Source of the DNA: Candidatus Woesearchaeota archaeon
GTDB taxonomy: Archaea > Nanobdellota > Nanobdellia > Woesearchaeales > UBA525
Reading direction: 5' to 3'
Length of the DNA: 39,005 nucleotides
NCBI GenBank assembly: GCA_018221245.1
Contig: JAAOYH010000027.1
Span: forward strand, 1 to 39,005
A program made the translations under genes and the position numbers. Positions 7,588 through 14,439 of the stretch are shown in pieces; the first letter of the stretch is position 1, and each line of letters starts with the position of its first letter. Below the pieces are notes generated by a model that was given only the letters and a program-made list of their open reading frames with translations, had not been told where the DNA came from and did not search any database.

Positions 7588-8581
7588 ACTTCTTAGGCAC
7601 TCTTATTCTCATATTTAGATCTAATTCGTTCATCGCGTGTGCCATATCCGAAGGAGAAAGACCACTTCCTGTAATCCTAGGAGAACCAATACAATTAAGG
7701 TTACCACCCCACTGATTTTTCCCTTTCTCAATCAGATCCTCCTCCAAACCGTTGAAATGATCTTTAAGGCCACCAAGGCTTGCATTTCTTCTAGGCGCCA
7801 CCATAGTGTAGTCAAATTTTCCTGTGGCCCTTTCCTCTTTCAAAAGTATGTATAGCTCAACTCCCTGCCCCCCGTGCATAACGGGACGCTTGTCATGCCA
7901 CATCTTCCGTCTAGCATCGGGACCCGTCTCTCTAGCAATACGCCAATTACCTCCTCTGTGGAGGACCTCATAGTCTCCCCAAGGGTCCTTTATTCTGCCT
8001 TCACCCCTATAGTACTTGACGAACCTTTTGTCAACCTCCTCGAACAGAGCAACATTATCCTCTGGAGAAAAATTGCTGAACCCTTGTTTGAATCTTGCTT
8101 GATATAATGGATCAAATAGCCACATAAAGCGAGCCCACATATTCTCCTCAATGTCAAAGAAAGCCAAGGATCTATCTATAGAACCTTCAACGTTGACTTG
8201 CTCCCTTATCCTTCTCAAGAACTCAAGGTTAGAGAATATTTCTTTCTTATGCCTCAAAACACTCACACTTGTTGCAAAATCAGCATCCATATGATTTCCT
8301 AGAACGTTTAGATCAAGCTCTCCTCCAGGTTCGAATTTGTCCTCTTCGGGTCCTCTGTCTTTTACCCATTCGTAAATCTGTTCACAAGTAGTAAGCTGGG
8401 AAAACCTATTTCCTATGTGGTGATCTGCAATCAAGTAAGGCTTATCCCTAAACGTTATGACTTCAATACCCTCTGCTTGTACAACCCCATCGAGAGCAGC
8501 CGTATATCCAGGGTTATTTAGAACAAAATCCCAATTTGTTTCATACGTGTTCTCGGGATCAATGTCTATTGTTACAGCCAT
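7577..8581 (-). CDS. DHH-superfamily-like protein (atypical)
   Basis: 334 aa, soluble. It has YLIADHHIGNRF (ADHH at 52-55) and, later, LGNHMDADFATSVSVL (HxDxD at 97-101), both hallmarks of DHH phosphoesterases, plus a Gly-rich GGNLNCIGSPRITGSG near the C-terminus that recalls the DHHA1 substrate region. In ordinary DHH proteins HxDxD comes first and DHH later; here the order is reversed. So the assignment is tentative: a permuted or distant relative, or an unrelated metal enzyme. The middle part (WARFMWLFDPLYQARFKQGF) is helical. The 3' end overlaps the regulator gene by 11 nt. Confidence 0.5.
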   Translation of the reverse strand: MAVTIDIDPENTYETNWDFVLNNPGYTAALDGVVQAEGIEVITFRDKPYLIADHHIGNRFSQLTTCEQIYEWVKDRGPEEDKFEPGGELDLNVLGNHMDADFATSVSVLRHKKEIFSNLEFLRRIREQVNVEGSIDRSLAFFDIEENMWARFMWLFDPLYQARFKQGFSNFSPEDNVALFEEVDKRFVKYYRGEGRIKDPWGDYEVLHRGGNWRIARETGPDARRKMWHDKRPVMHGGQGVELYILLKEERATGKFDYTMVAPRRNASLGGLKDHFNGLEEDLIEKGKNQWGGNLNCIGSPRITGSGLSPSDMAHAMNELDLNMRIRVPKKFRV

Positions 8582-8658
8582 ACTGAAACGAGCAAGGTTC
8601 CCGTTTTAAACTCTTCTTTTCTCTTTAAATACTAGCTAGAAATGTAAGAAAAAAACAA

Positions 8659-9588
8659 TCAGGCCCGGGTATCTGACTTCTTTTTGGTCTTCTTGATCTC
8701 CTTCTCCAAGTCCAGCTCAGAGAGGAGCTCTTTGTACCTGTTCCTTATTGTGACCTCTGTCACTCCAGCCACATCAGCGACCTCTCTCTGTGTGCGCTTC
8801 TCATTGTTGATGAGCGCTGCCACGTAGAGGGCTGCAGCCGCGATTCCCGTCGGGCCACGACCAGATGTGAGCTCTATCTCTTGTGCCTGTTCGATAATCT
8901 CGACAGATTTGCTCTGCGTCTCGGCAGGCAGGTTGAGAGCTGATGCGAACCTTGCTATGTAGTCCGCAGGGTTACTCGGCAGTATCTTGATGCCAAGCTC
9001 CCTCGTTATGAACCTGTATGTGCGTCCGATCTCCTTCTTCTCGATACCAGAAGCCTCAGAGAGCTCGTCGAGAGTCCTTGGGACGTCATGGCGCCTACAC
9101 GCAGCGTACAAGGCTCCAGCGACGACAGATTCCATAGATCGTCCTCTCACAAGGCCTTTTTGTACTGCTAGAGTATATACTCTGGAAGCCTCTTCCTCGA
9201 CGGAACGAGGTAGCTTTAGGTAGCTTGATACCCTCTTCAGCTCGGCGAGAGCCAGCTTTAGGTTGCGCTCGATAGCAGTCGATATTCTCTGCTGCCATTT
9301 TCTCAGACGGAAGAACTTGTTCTTGTCACGTACGCCTAGACCGTATAGGTCTCCTTTTCTGCCTACGTCTGTGCCTAGTCCTTGGTCGAACTGTGTGTAC
9401 GACATGGGTGCACCCGTCCTACGTTTCCTCGCGGCTGCTTCTGCATCGAACTCGCGCCATTCCTGGTCGAAGTCCACGGAGTTCTCCTCTATGACGAGAC
9501 CACACTCCCTACAGATAATCTCTCCCTTCTCAGTGTTGAACCAGAGGTTAGTACCCCCACATTCCGGACATTTGCGCACAAAAGACAT
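8659..9588 (-). CDS. tfb: Transcription initiation factor IIB (TFB)
   Basis: 309 aa, the normal length. N-terminal zinc ribbon (C7/C10 and C26/C29), the B-reader region (WREFDAEAAARKRRTGAPMS), then two cyclin folds at about 110-200 and 205-300, the second ending in REVADVAGVTEVTIRNRYKEL, the helix-turn-helix that reads the BRE next to the TATA box. It bridges TBP-DNA and RNA polymerase at start sites. The upstream region has two TATA-like boxes (about 9652-9664 and 9630-9640) and an inverted repeat at 9611-9622 close to the expected start of transcription, which could allow autoregulation. Confidence 0.97.
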   Translation of the reverse strand: MSFVRKCPECGGTNLWFNTEKGEIICRECGLVIEENSVDFDQEWREFDAEAAARKRRTGAPMSYTQFDQGLGTDVGRKGDLYGLGVRDKNKFFRLRKWQQRISTAIERNLKLALAELKRVSSYLKLPRSVEEEASRVYTLAVQKGLVRGRSMESVVAGALYAACRRHDVPRTLDELSEASGIEKKEIGRTYRFITRELGIKILPSNPADYIARFASALNLPAETQSKSVEIIEQAQEIELTSGRGPTGIAAAALYVAALINNEKRTQREVADVAGVTEVTIRNRYKELLSELDLEKEIKKTKKKSDTRA

Positions 9589-9610
9589 TGTAAATTCCCC
9601 CTTTTCTCCC

Positions 9611-9622
9611 GGCGTTCGCCGA
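9611..9622. repeat. Inverted repeat in the TFB promoter
   Basis: CGGCG-TT-CGCCG, five perfect pairs, lies between the nearer TATA-like box (about 9630-9640, read leftward) and the TFB start at 9588. It would sit at the start of transcription or fold in the leader. Role inferred only. Confidence 0.4.
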
Positions 9623-9778
9623 GCGCTATGCTTAAAAAGGTTTTGACCAAGTTATTTATAAATGTTTCGGTATGGTTGGCCAATATAAAGACAATAATGC
9701 GAACTGTACCGACAACACAACAACCACCCTTTTAGACAGGTAGAACAATTTATAAACCTAAGAATTGAGAGTGCGAAC

Positions 9779-10213
9779 ATGGCGAAAAAAGCACGTGGTC
9801 AGGCGTGGAGTATGGACCTGGTCATAGGAGTTCTTGTATTCTTGCTCGCAATAGGAATCGTCTACACTTTGCTCAATCAGCAAGCCAGAGAAGACGTTGC
9901 ACCCCTCAGGACCGAGGCAGAGGTTGTAGCAACCAAGCTAACCCAAGACCCTACGACTTCTGTTGCGCCAGGCAACGTTCTAGACATGGACAAACTATAC
10001 TCAATTACAGCAGGCAATAAACAGTATGAAGATCTTCAAGAAGAACTAGGCATAAAGAACGAGTTCTGCATTTACTTAGTGGACGAGGATGGCAATGTCG
10101 CACACATTTTAGACCCCTCTAATCCCAACGCACCGAAGTATACAGGCATAGGCTCAGGCACCGGTGAAGTCATGATTGCAGGCATCGAGTGTGGCAAAGC
10201 AATTCCACCATGA
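9779..10213 (+). CDS. Pilin-like protein with N-terminal hydrophobic helix
   Basis: 144 aa. The N-terminus MAKKARGQAWSMDLVIGVLV is a basic leader, GQ, then a hydrophobic helix to about residue 31, the layout of archaeal class III/type IV pilin-like proteins, where the leader would be cut and the helix built into a filament or membrane. The rest is an external domain with two cysteines (EFCIYLVDEDG and GIECGKA), which could pair. The last codons overlap the next gene by 4 nt, so the pair is co-expressed. TATA-like caatttataaac is about 28 nt before ATG. No peptidase or assembly ATPase gene is near, so pilin function is inference. Confidence 0.6.
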   Translation: MAKKARGQAWSMDLVIGVLVFLLAIGIVYTLLNQQAREDVAPLRTEAEVVATKLTQDPTTSVAPGNVLDMDKLYSITAGNKQYEDLQEELGIKNEFCIYLVDEDGNVAHILDPSNPNAPKYTGIGSGTGEVMIAGIECGKAIPP

Positions 10214-10644
10214 TTCCTCTAATCTCTTCTGTAATAATTTTGTACATTGGCCTATTCATAGGGTTCAGGGCTGCCAAGGATGTGCAGGACGAGATAATCC
10301 CTAGCAGACAATACTTACTGATAGCAATGGATGCACTGCTAGTCATATCTGCAGGGATAGTTCTCTGGAACGTCAACACTCTCGCAGTTATAATCGGAGT
10401 GGTAGCACTAATAGCCGTAAGACAAATATGGGGCATGCAAAAAATATTCGCACCAATTAGCGGCTTCATCCTAGCAGGGGCGTTTTTCGTGTCATCTGAA
10501 GTCTTCATCACCGTTTCTGTCGTCTTGCTCGTCATGAATTATATCAAAGGCGCAGAATCAAAAAAGATCAGCAACTTTGCAATTAAGGGAATCTCACAAC
10601 CCATTGCAGCAATCATATTCGGGATAGCGCTAAATAGCATCTGA
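10210..10644 (+). CDS. Integral membrane protein, about 4 TM segments
   Basis: 144 aa from the ATG at 10210, which overlaps the pilin-like gene's stop (ATGA); a start seven codons earlier is possible but less likely. Hydrophobic segments: PLISSVIILYIGLFIGF, LLIAMDALLVISAGIVLW, LAVIIGVVALIAV and PISGFILAGAFFV with a further one after it. Charged loops are short. No family recognised. The tight coupling to the pilin-like gene suggests a joint role in the membrane, for example as an anchor. Its 3' end overlaps the convergent GDPD-like gene by 15 nt. Confidence 0.6.
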   Translation: MIPLISSVIILYIGLFIGFRAAKDVQDEIIPSRQYLLIAMDALLVISAGIVLWNVNTLAVIIGVVALIAVRQIWGMQKIFAPISGFILAGAFFVSSEVFITVSVVLLVMNYIKGAESKKISNFAIKGISQPIAAIIFGIALNSI

Positions 10645-11367
10645 GATTATCCCATCAGCGCCACGCTTTTTTACGACTCCCGCAAGAGCAGGCCTTGTCT
10701 TGTAAACCATCACCCTTATTCCTTTCTCGTGCGCCCCTTGTATGAACTTTCTGAAAGCCAAAAGGACGGGCACCTGGATGCTGTACAAGGGAAGCAATGG
10801 AAGATCAGACAGGTTCTCCTCGTATTTTCTGCCCAGGCCGTGCATACTGTCAAAATCTTCCTTCTTATCATATGCCAACTCCACTCCTTTCCTATCCATC
10901 GGCTTGTGAACTTTCGAAGGTGCTTCCTTTCTGAACGGATATGAGAGCCCTAGCTTCAGCCTCGGAGCGAGGGCGTGGAACTTCTGTAAAGCTATTGGAG
11001 ACCACGCAGTCAGCACTGCACTCTCCAGCAAGTCATGACGTTCGAGAGATCTTACCAAGGATCTTTCCTCCCCTCTGTCATGCACGTCCAGGTAGAGCAG
11101 TTTGTCTTCTCCGAAAGAGGCGAACAGGGCCAGAAGGTCCTCTACAGGCACTACCTCTCTCCTAATAGCCGAATAATTTGTGGTGTGTACCCTTTCAATC
11201 TGGCGCGCACGTTCCTTGAACTTTGACGTGGTTATAGAGACCCATTTTTTGTCCTTTGTGAGCCACAAGTCATGCATGATTCCTGTTGCTCTGCCCTGCA
11301 GTGCAGCTCTGGAAGCACGAACAGTATTATCAGGATACCCCTGCCCTCTGCCGCAATGGCTTATCAT
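10630..11367 (-). CDS. GDPD-like TIM-barrel protein with degenerate active site
   Basis: About 245 aa from ATG 11367, one nt after the stop of the ogt gene; an earlier in-frame ATG would overlap ogt. The fold is that of glycerophosphodiester phosphodiesterases: ISHCGRGQGYPDNTVRAS for HRG...PENT, TKDKKWV for TKDG.vV, LLYLDVHD, and the end GADGIISDAI for GVDGI.TD.P. Key residues are changed: HRG is HCG, the metal-binding E of ExD is replaced (GIMHDLW), and the catalytic HD pair after the TKDG strand is absent (VSITTSKF). A hydrolase in name only, or a protein with a new role. Last gene of a four-gene minus-strand operon. Confidence 0.7.
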   Translation of the reverse strand: MISHCGRGQGYPDNTVRASRAALQGRATGIMHDLWLTKDKKWVSITTSKFKERARQIERVHTTNYSAIRREVVPVEDLLALFASFGEDKLLYLDVHDRGEERSLVRSLERHDLLESAVLTAWSPIALQKFHALAPRLKLGLSYPFRKEAPSKVHKPMDRKGVELAYDKKEDFDSMHGLGRKYEENLSDLPLLPLYSIQVPVLLAFRKFIQGAHEKGIRVMVYKTRPALAGVVKKRGADGIISDAI

Positions 11368-11368
11368 C

Positions 11369-11680
11369 TCAAAACTTGTACGGGTCAAACCCAATCACCT
11401 TTGAGTCTTTTATTTCAACTCCTTCTTTCTTCAGGATTGCGATTTTCTTCTTGATCTCTTTTCCTTTACGATGCCCACTGAATCCTCCTATACTACTATC
11501 AGAAGCGACGACTCTATGGCAGGGCACCTTTGGCGCGTAAGGGTTTCTCTTCAGGGCCTGGCCTACTGCCTGCGAGCTTCCACAACCGATGGCTAAAGCC
11601 AGCTCTTTGTACGTGGTCACCTTACCCTTTGGAACTTTTTTCAGTTTCGAGTAGACCCTCTCTTGGAAATCAGTTGTCAT
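11369..11680 (-). CDS. ogt: Methylated-DNA-protein cysteine methyltransferase (minimal)
   Basis: 103 aa holding only the C-terminal active domain. VTTYKELALAIGCGSSQAVGQAL is the helix-turn-helix that binds the minor groove, and VPCHRVV contains the alkyl-acceptor Cys54; SIGGFSGH follows as usual. The Cys is present, so it should act as O6-alkylguanine repair protein and not as an alkyltransferase-like protein. Its start overlaps the stop of the kinase gene (ATGA at 11677-11680). Size is at the lower limit of the family but all core motifs are present. Confidence 0.92.
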   Translation of the reverse strand: MTTDFQERVYSKLKKVPKGKVTTYKELALAIGCGSSQAVGQALKRNPYAPKVPCHRVVASDSSIGGFSGHRKGKEIKKKIAILKKEGVEIKDSKVIGFDPYKF

Positions 11681-12270
11681 TTCAGCACACCCCTGATTTT
11701 TTCGTACGATTCATGGTTATAGCTCTTCTTGTATTCTTTGGCTAGGAGAATCAGTTTTTCCTTGTTTATGTTGATGCTCTTTTCTTTGAGAAAAACTGTT
11801 AGTCTTGTGCTAGTGAGCCACTGGCAGAGCTGCGTCACGTTCTGTGGCTTCTCCGTCTCTCGGGCACGCTCGAAGTCTATCTGGATAGGTTTGTTTTTCC
11901 TGATGAGTATATGCTTGTAGGGCCGGGTCATCTCCTCTTTTGATATGTTTGCCTCGTCCATAATTCTGCACTGTTCCAGAACATCTAGCAGTAGTTTTTT
12001 TATGTCTTCTGTGGGCTTGTCCTGTGCCCAATCCAGGAACTCTGTTCCTTCTATGAACTCCCTAATCAATTTACCATCCTCGTAAGCGATGAACTTAGGA
12101 CCTATGCCTAGAGGGTTGAGCCGTTTTAGCATCTCTGCCTCGTTTGCAAGGGTATCTATATCTGCTGCAGGGTTATGCTCCTTGATGAGAACTTTCTCGT
12201 TTTCGTGCTTCGCGGTATAGACTATGCCTCTCCTGCCTTTTGCATAGTATTCCTTGTCAGTCAGATCCAT
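11677..12270 (-). CDS. Predicted archaeal Ser/Thr protein kinase (COG2112-type)
   Basis: 197 aa kinase-like protein. Gly loop KGRRGIVYTA, ATP lysine in KVLIKEHNP, helix-C Glu in NEAEMLKRLNPLGIGPKFIA, hinge IREFIEGTEFLDW, then the family-specific run ISKEEMTRPYKHILI, IQIDFERA (DFG replaced by DFE) and PQNVTQLCQWL. These last motifs fit my recollection of COG2112 kinases better than Bud32, which has HxNxL and DFGLA. The usual HxD is not present. It overlaps the methyltransferase gene upstream by 14 nt and ogt downstream by 4 nt. Substrate unknown. Confidence 0.75.
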   Translation of the reverse strand: MDLTDKEYYAKGRRGIVYTAKHENEKVLIKEHNPAADIDTLANEAEMLKRLNPLGIGPKFIAYEDGKLIREFIEGTEFLDWAQDKPTEDIKKLLLDVLEQCRIMDEANISKEEMTRPYKHILIRKNKPIQIDFERARETEKPQNVTQLCQWLTSTRLTVFLKEKSININKEKLILLAKEYKKSYNHESYEKIRGVLK

Positions 12271-12781
12271 CCGACCTCCAAATTCTGTAAACGTACAATC
12301 TTTCCATGAACATTGCGAGCATCCCCAGCTCTTCGTGATGATACTTTAGATTTCTCAACTCGTTGTCTATCATCTCCTTGTTTGTTAGCGAGCTGAATAG
12401 GAACAGGATATTGCCATCTGGGTTAAGATGCTTCTTTGCTTCTTTTAGGAACTTGATAGACCACTCCCATCCGTTCTTTCCTCCATAGAGTGCGGCGTCT
12501 TCATCGTTTTTTTCGTTCGGTAGGTACGGTGGGTTGCAGATTATTGTGTCGAACTTCTCTTCTATGTTAGAGAACATGTTACTCTTTCTTGTCTCCAAAT
12601 CTTTTTGTTCTAGAGCTTCATCGTTTATGTCAACAGCAAGAACTTCTGTGACTTTAGGATTCTCTTTTGCAGCTCTAGCTTGAACACCTGAACCAGTTCC
12701 CATGTCCAGGACCTTTCCTCTTGCGTGTTCTACAACGAACTTTCTAAGAAATTCAGAGTCCTCCCTAGGAGCGTATACCAT
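12257..12781 (-). CDS. HEMK2/Mtq2-type class I methyltransferase
   Basis: 174 aa SAM-dependent methyltransferase. VYAPREDSEFL at the N-terminus is the signature of the short archaeal/eukaryal HemK2 group; KVLDMGTGSGVQA is SAM motif I, VLAVDINDEAL motif II, and IICNPPYLP is the NPPY catalytic motif that holds a glutamine amide. Known relatives methylate the GGQ glutamine of release factor aRF1/eRF1; that is the likely substrate. No N-terminal PrmC helper domain, as expected for this subgroup. First gene of the operon running leftward to 10630. Confidence 0.85.
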   Translation of the reverse strand: MVYAPREDSEFLRKFVVEHARGKVLDMGTGSGVQARAAKENPKVTEVLAVDINDEALEQKDLETRKSNMFSNIEEKFDTIICNPPYLPNEKNDEDAALYGGKNGWEWSIKFLKEAKKHLNPDGNILFLFSSLTNKEMIDNELRNLKYHHEELGMLAMFMERLYVYRIWRSDGSD

Positions 12782-12867
12782 GAGATTTAGTAATAGGACT
12801 GGTTATTATAGCCTTTGCAAACATTGAATTCCATTAAGAATAAATAACCCCCTCTATAATTAAGTTC

Positions 12868-13326
12868 ATGAGGAAATCGCTTGTTATCACAATCATAATT
12901 CTAGCATTATTAGTTGGCCCTTTCATTTTTGACATCATTGAAGGATTAATATATTCCCCAAAGGATTTTAATATGAATCGCTGTCAAAGAAATCAAACAT
13001 TGTCAGTTGGACAATCATGCTATCTACAAGTCGAAGATATTGATGCTTTTAATTATAGGTGTCCTTGGAGATATATATTTTTCTTACACCCTAAACACCT
13101 ACTTATTCGCACAGGCACTCTTGGATTCATAAAAGCAGATTATTTTACATATGACACAGAGGCATTCTTGATAGAAAATATTACTCACTCAACCATGTGT
13201 AAGATTAAAACATACAGGACTCTGGAAGCAAAAAATACCGGAACCTATGAAGTAAAGTTTAGATATCTATTAGACCCCTCACCATATGCTGAAAATTTCA
13301 GAGTCATCAACCTGACAGTGATTTAG
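12868..13326 (+). CDS. Membrane-anchored small exported protein
   Basis: 152 aa. One N-terminal membrane segment or uncleaved signal (SLVITIIILALLVGPFIF) followed by an external, probably beta-rich domain with four cysteines (NRCQRNQ, QSCYLQV, YRCPW, TMCKI), possibly two disulfides. The composition is more AT-rich than the neighbours. A TATA-like taaataa about 26 nt upstream supports the ATG. The last 4 nt overlap the convergent glycosylase gene. No family recognised. Confidence 0.55.
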   Translation: MRKSLVITIIILALLVGPFIFDIIEGLIYSPKDFNMNRCQRNQTLSVGQSCYLQVEDIDAFNYRCPWRYIFFLHPKHLLIRTGTLGFIKADYFTYDTEAFLIENITHSTMCKIKTYRTLEAKNTGTYEVKFRYLLDPSPYAENFRVINLTVI

Positions 13327-13889
13327 TGCCCACTGTACTGTCTCCATATCTTGAGATCCAACTCTGCTATGTCCTCATCTCCTGCTAATCTTATGAACTC
13401 CTGCTCCAACTCAAGATATTTCTTTGCTGAAAGGGATTTAGGAACCTCTATACCATTATCTTTTAGGAACTTCAGCAAGTGCGTATCAAGAATTGCGTAT
13501 TTCTGGTTTGGTCTTGAATGCACTATGAAAAAACGAGAAGTTTTTGGCCCTACACCTGGCAAGGATTCTAGTTCAGAAACAGAGACTGTCTTCAAATCGT
13601 AGCCTCTTGATATTGTCTCGCTCAGCACTCGTTCTATCCTGTTATACTGTCCTAGGCCGTTTCTCTTCAAGGCATCCTTCAGTCTGTCCAGAACGATGAG
13701 GAAAGCAATCCTCTGAAGAGGAGTTCTCTTCTTTACCTCTGTAGGCAAGAACGGGTCATTGAGCATACTATCTACACCGCGAGCTGTTGTCATCGCGTTC
13801 TTGCCAGGAACACAGACACAAAATATCCAGAGCTCTTCCAGCTCTTCAGAAGTTCTCGAGAAATCCGTAATCTCTCTGGGATCTATCAT
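13323..13889 (-). CDS. HhH-GPD superfamily DNA glycosylase
   Basis: 188 aa. LESLPGVGPKTSRF (about 108-120) is the helix-hairpin-helix with Lys116 at the position of the Schiff-base lysine of Nth/Ogg enzymes, and YAILDTHLLKFL gives the essential Asp135. There are no four cysteines at the C-terminus, so no iron-sulfur cluster as in Nth. It most likely removes damaged bases and cuts the strand; the substrate (8-oxoG, oxidised pyrimidine, uracil) cannot be told. Its start overlaps the stop of the upstream winged-helix gene (ATGA at 13886-13889). Confidence 0.8.
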   Translation of the reverse strand: MIDPREITDFSRTSEELEELWIFCVCVPGKNAMTTARGVDSMLNDPFLPTEVKKRTPLQRIAFLIVLDRLKDALKRNGLGQYNRIERVLSETISRGYDLKTVSVSELESLPGVGPKTSRFFIVHSRPNQKYAILDTHLLKFLKDNGIEVPKSLSAKKYLELEQEFIRLAGDEDIAELDLKIWRQYSGH

Positions 13890-14344
13890 AAGTCAAAGGT
13901 CTTGTCAATCTCCTGAACATATTCCTTCACTCGGGAGATTATGGACGCTAGATAGTACTTTTCGAGGTTCTCCTCAAAGATGTCCATTATCGAGGTGTTC
14001 TCTCTCACCCTATAGTTATTCTTGACTTTCTCCACCAAGAAAACGTCACGCAAACGCAAGAGCTGTCGCCTGATGTTGCTTGGCGCGATGCCGAGCAGTT
14101 CCAGACCTGCCTCTTTCCGTTTTTCGATCACTCGCCTCTCGACTTCAGTGGATGTAAGCTCGCGCTCAGCCTCTAGAACAGCCTGTAGGACGTCCACGAC
14201 AACATCTCGAGAATCCCCAGGTTGAAGCAGCCCTAAAGAGAGGCAGAGTTTACGTACGAGCTCTCTGCGCGATTCACCACTTGGTTTCTCATACTTGCGT
14301 AAAGTGAGTTCTGCTAGTGGCGTATCAACGCTAATCTTTCCCAA
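13886..14344 (-). CDS. Conserved archaeal winged-helix protein
   Basis: 152 aa. The N-terminus (SVDTPLAELTLRKYEKP) is a pattern I know from conserved archaeal regulators. ELTSTEVERRVIEKRKEAGL and APSNIRRQLLRLRDVFLVEKV form the helix-turn-helix and wing. TTG start at 14342-14344; a TATA-like gtttaaatac is about 35 nt upstream. The family is widespread in archaea, often without a known target. Coupled to the glycosylase gene by a 4-nt overlap, which may hint at a DNA-related role. Confidence 0.75.
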   Translation of the reverse strand: MGKISVDTPLAELTLRKYEKPSGESRRELVRKLCLSLGLLQPGDSRDVVVDVLQAVLEAERELTSTEVERRVIEKRKEAGLELLGIAPSNIRRQLLRLRDVFLVEKVKNNYRVRENTSIMDIFEENLEKYYLASIISRVKEYVQEIDKTFDL

Positions 14345-14439
14345 CTGTAACCCCCTAAGTTAGCGGGAAAGGTGGTGTATTTAAACGTTTTGCTCAAAAG
14401 TTTTTATCGGCGAGAGGTAATTACTGCAAAATTGGAAGA

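Noticed and set aside
8659..8670. Further copies of the gggcccgg repeat core
   Set aside because: Similar strings near 8662 (ggcccggg) and 27857 (gggcccc) share only 7-8 nt and lie in coding or promoter DNA; not repeats of the islet.
9263..9735. Plus-strand frames across the TFB gene
   Set aside because: Shadows of TFB and its promoter region.
11677..12270. Bud32 (KEOPS kinase)
   Set aside because: Small archaeal kinase size fits, but Bud32 motifs HxNxL and DFGLA are absent, while KEEMTRPYKHI, IDFERA and PQNVTQLCQWL fit the COG2112 kinases.
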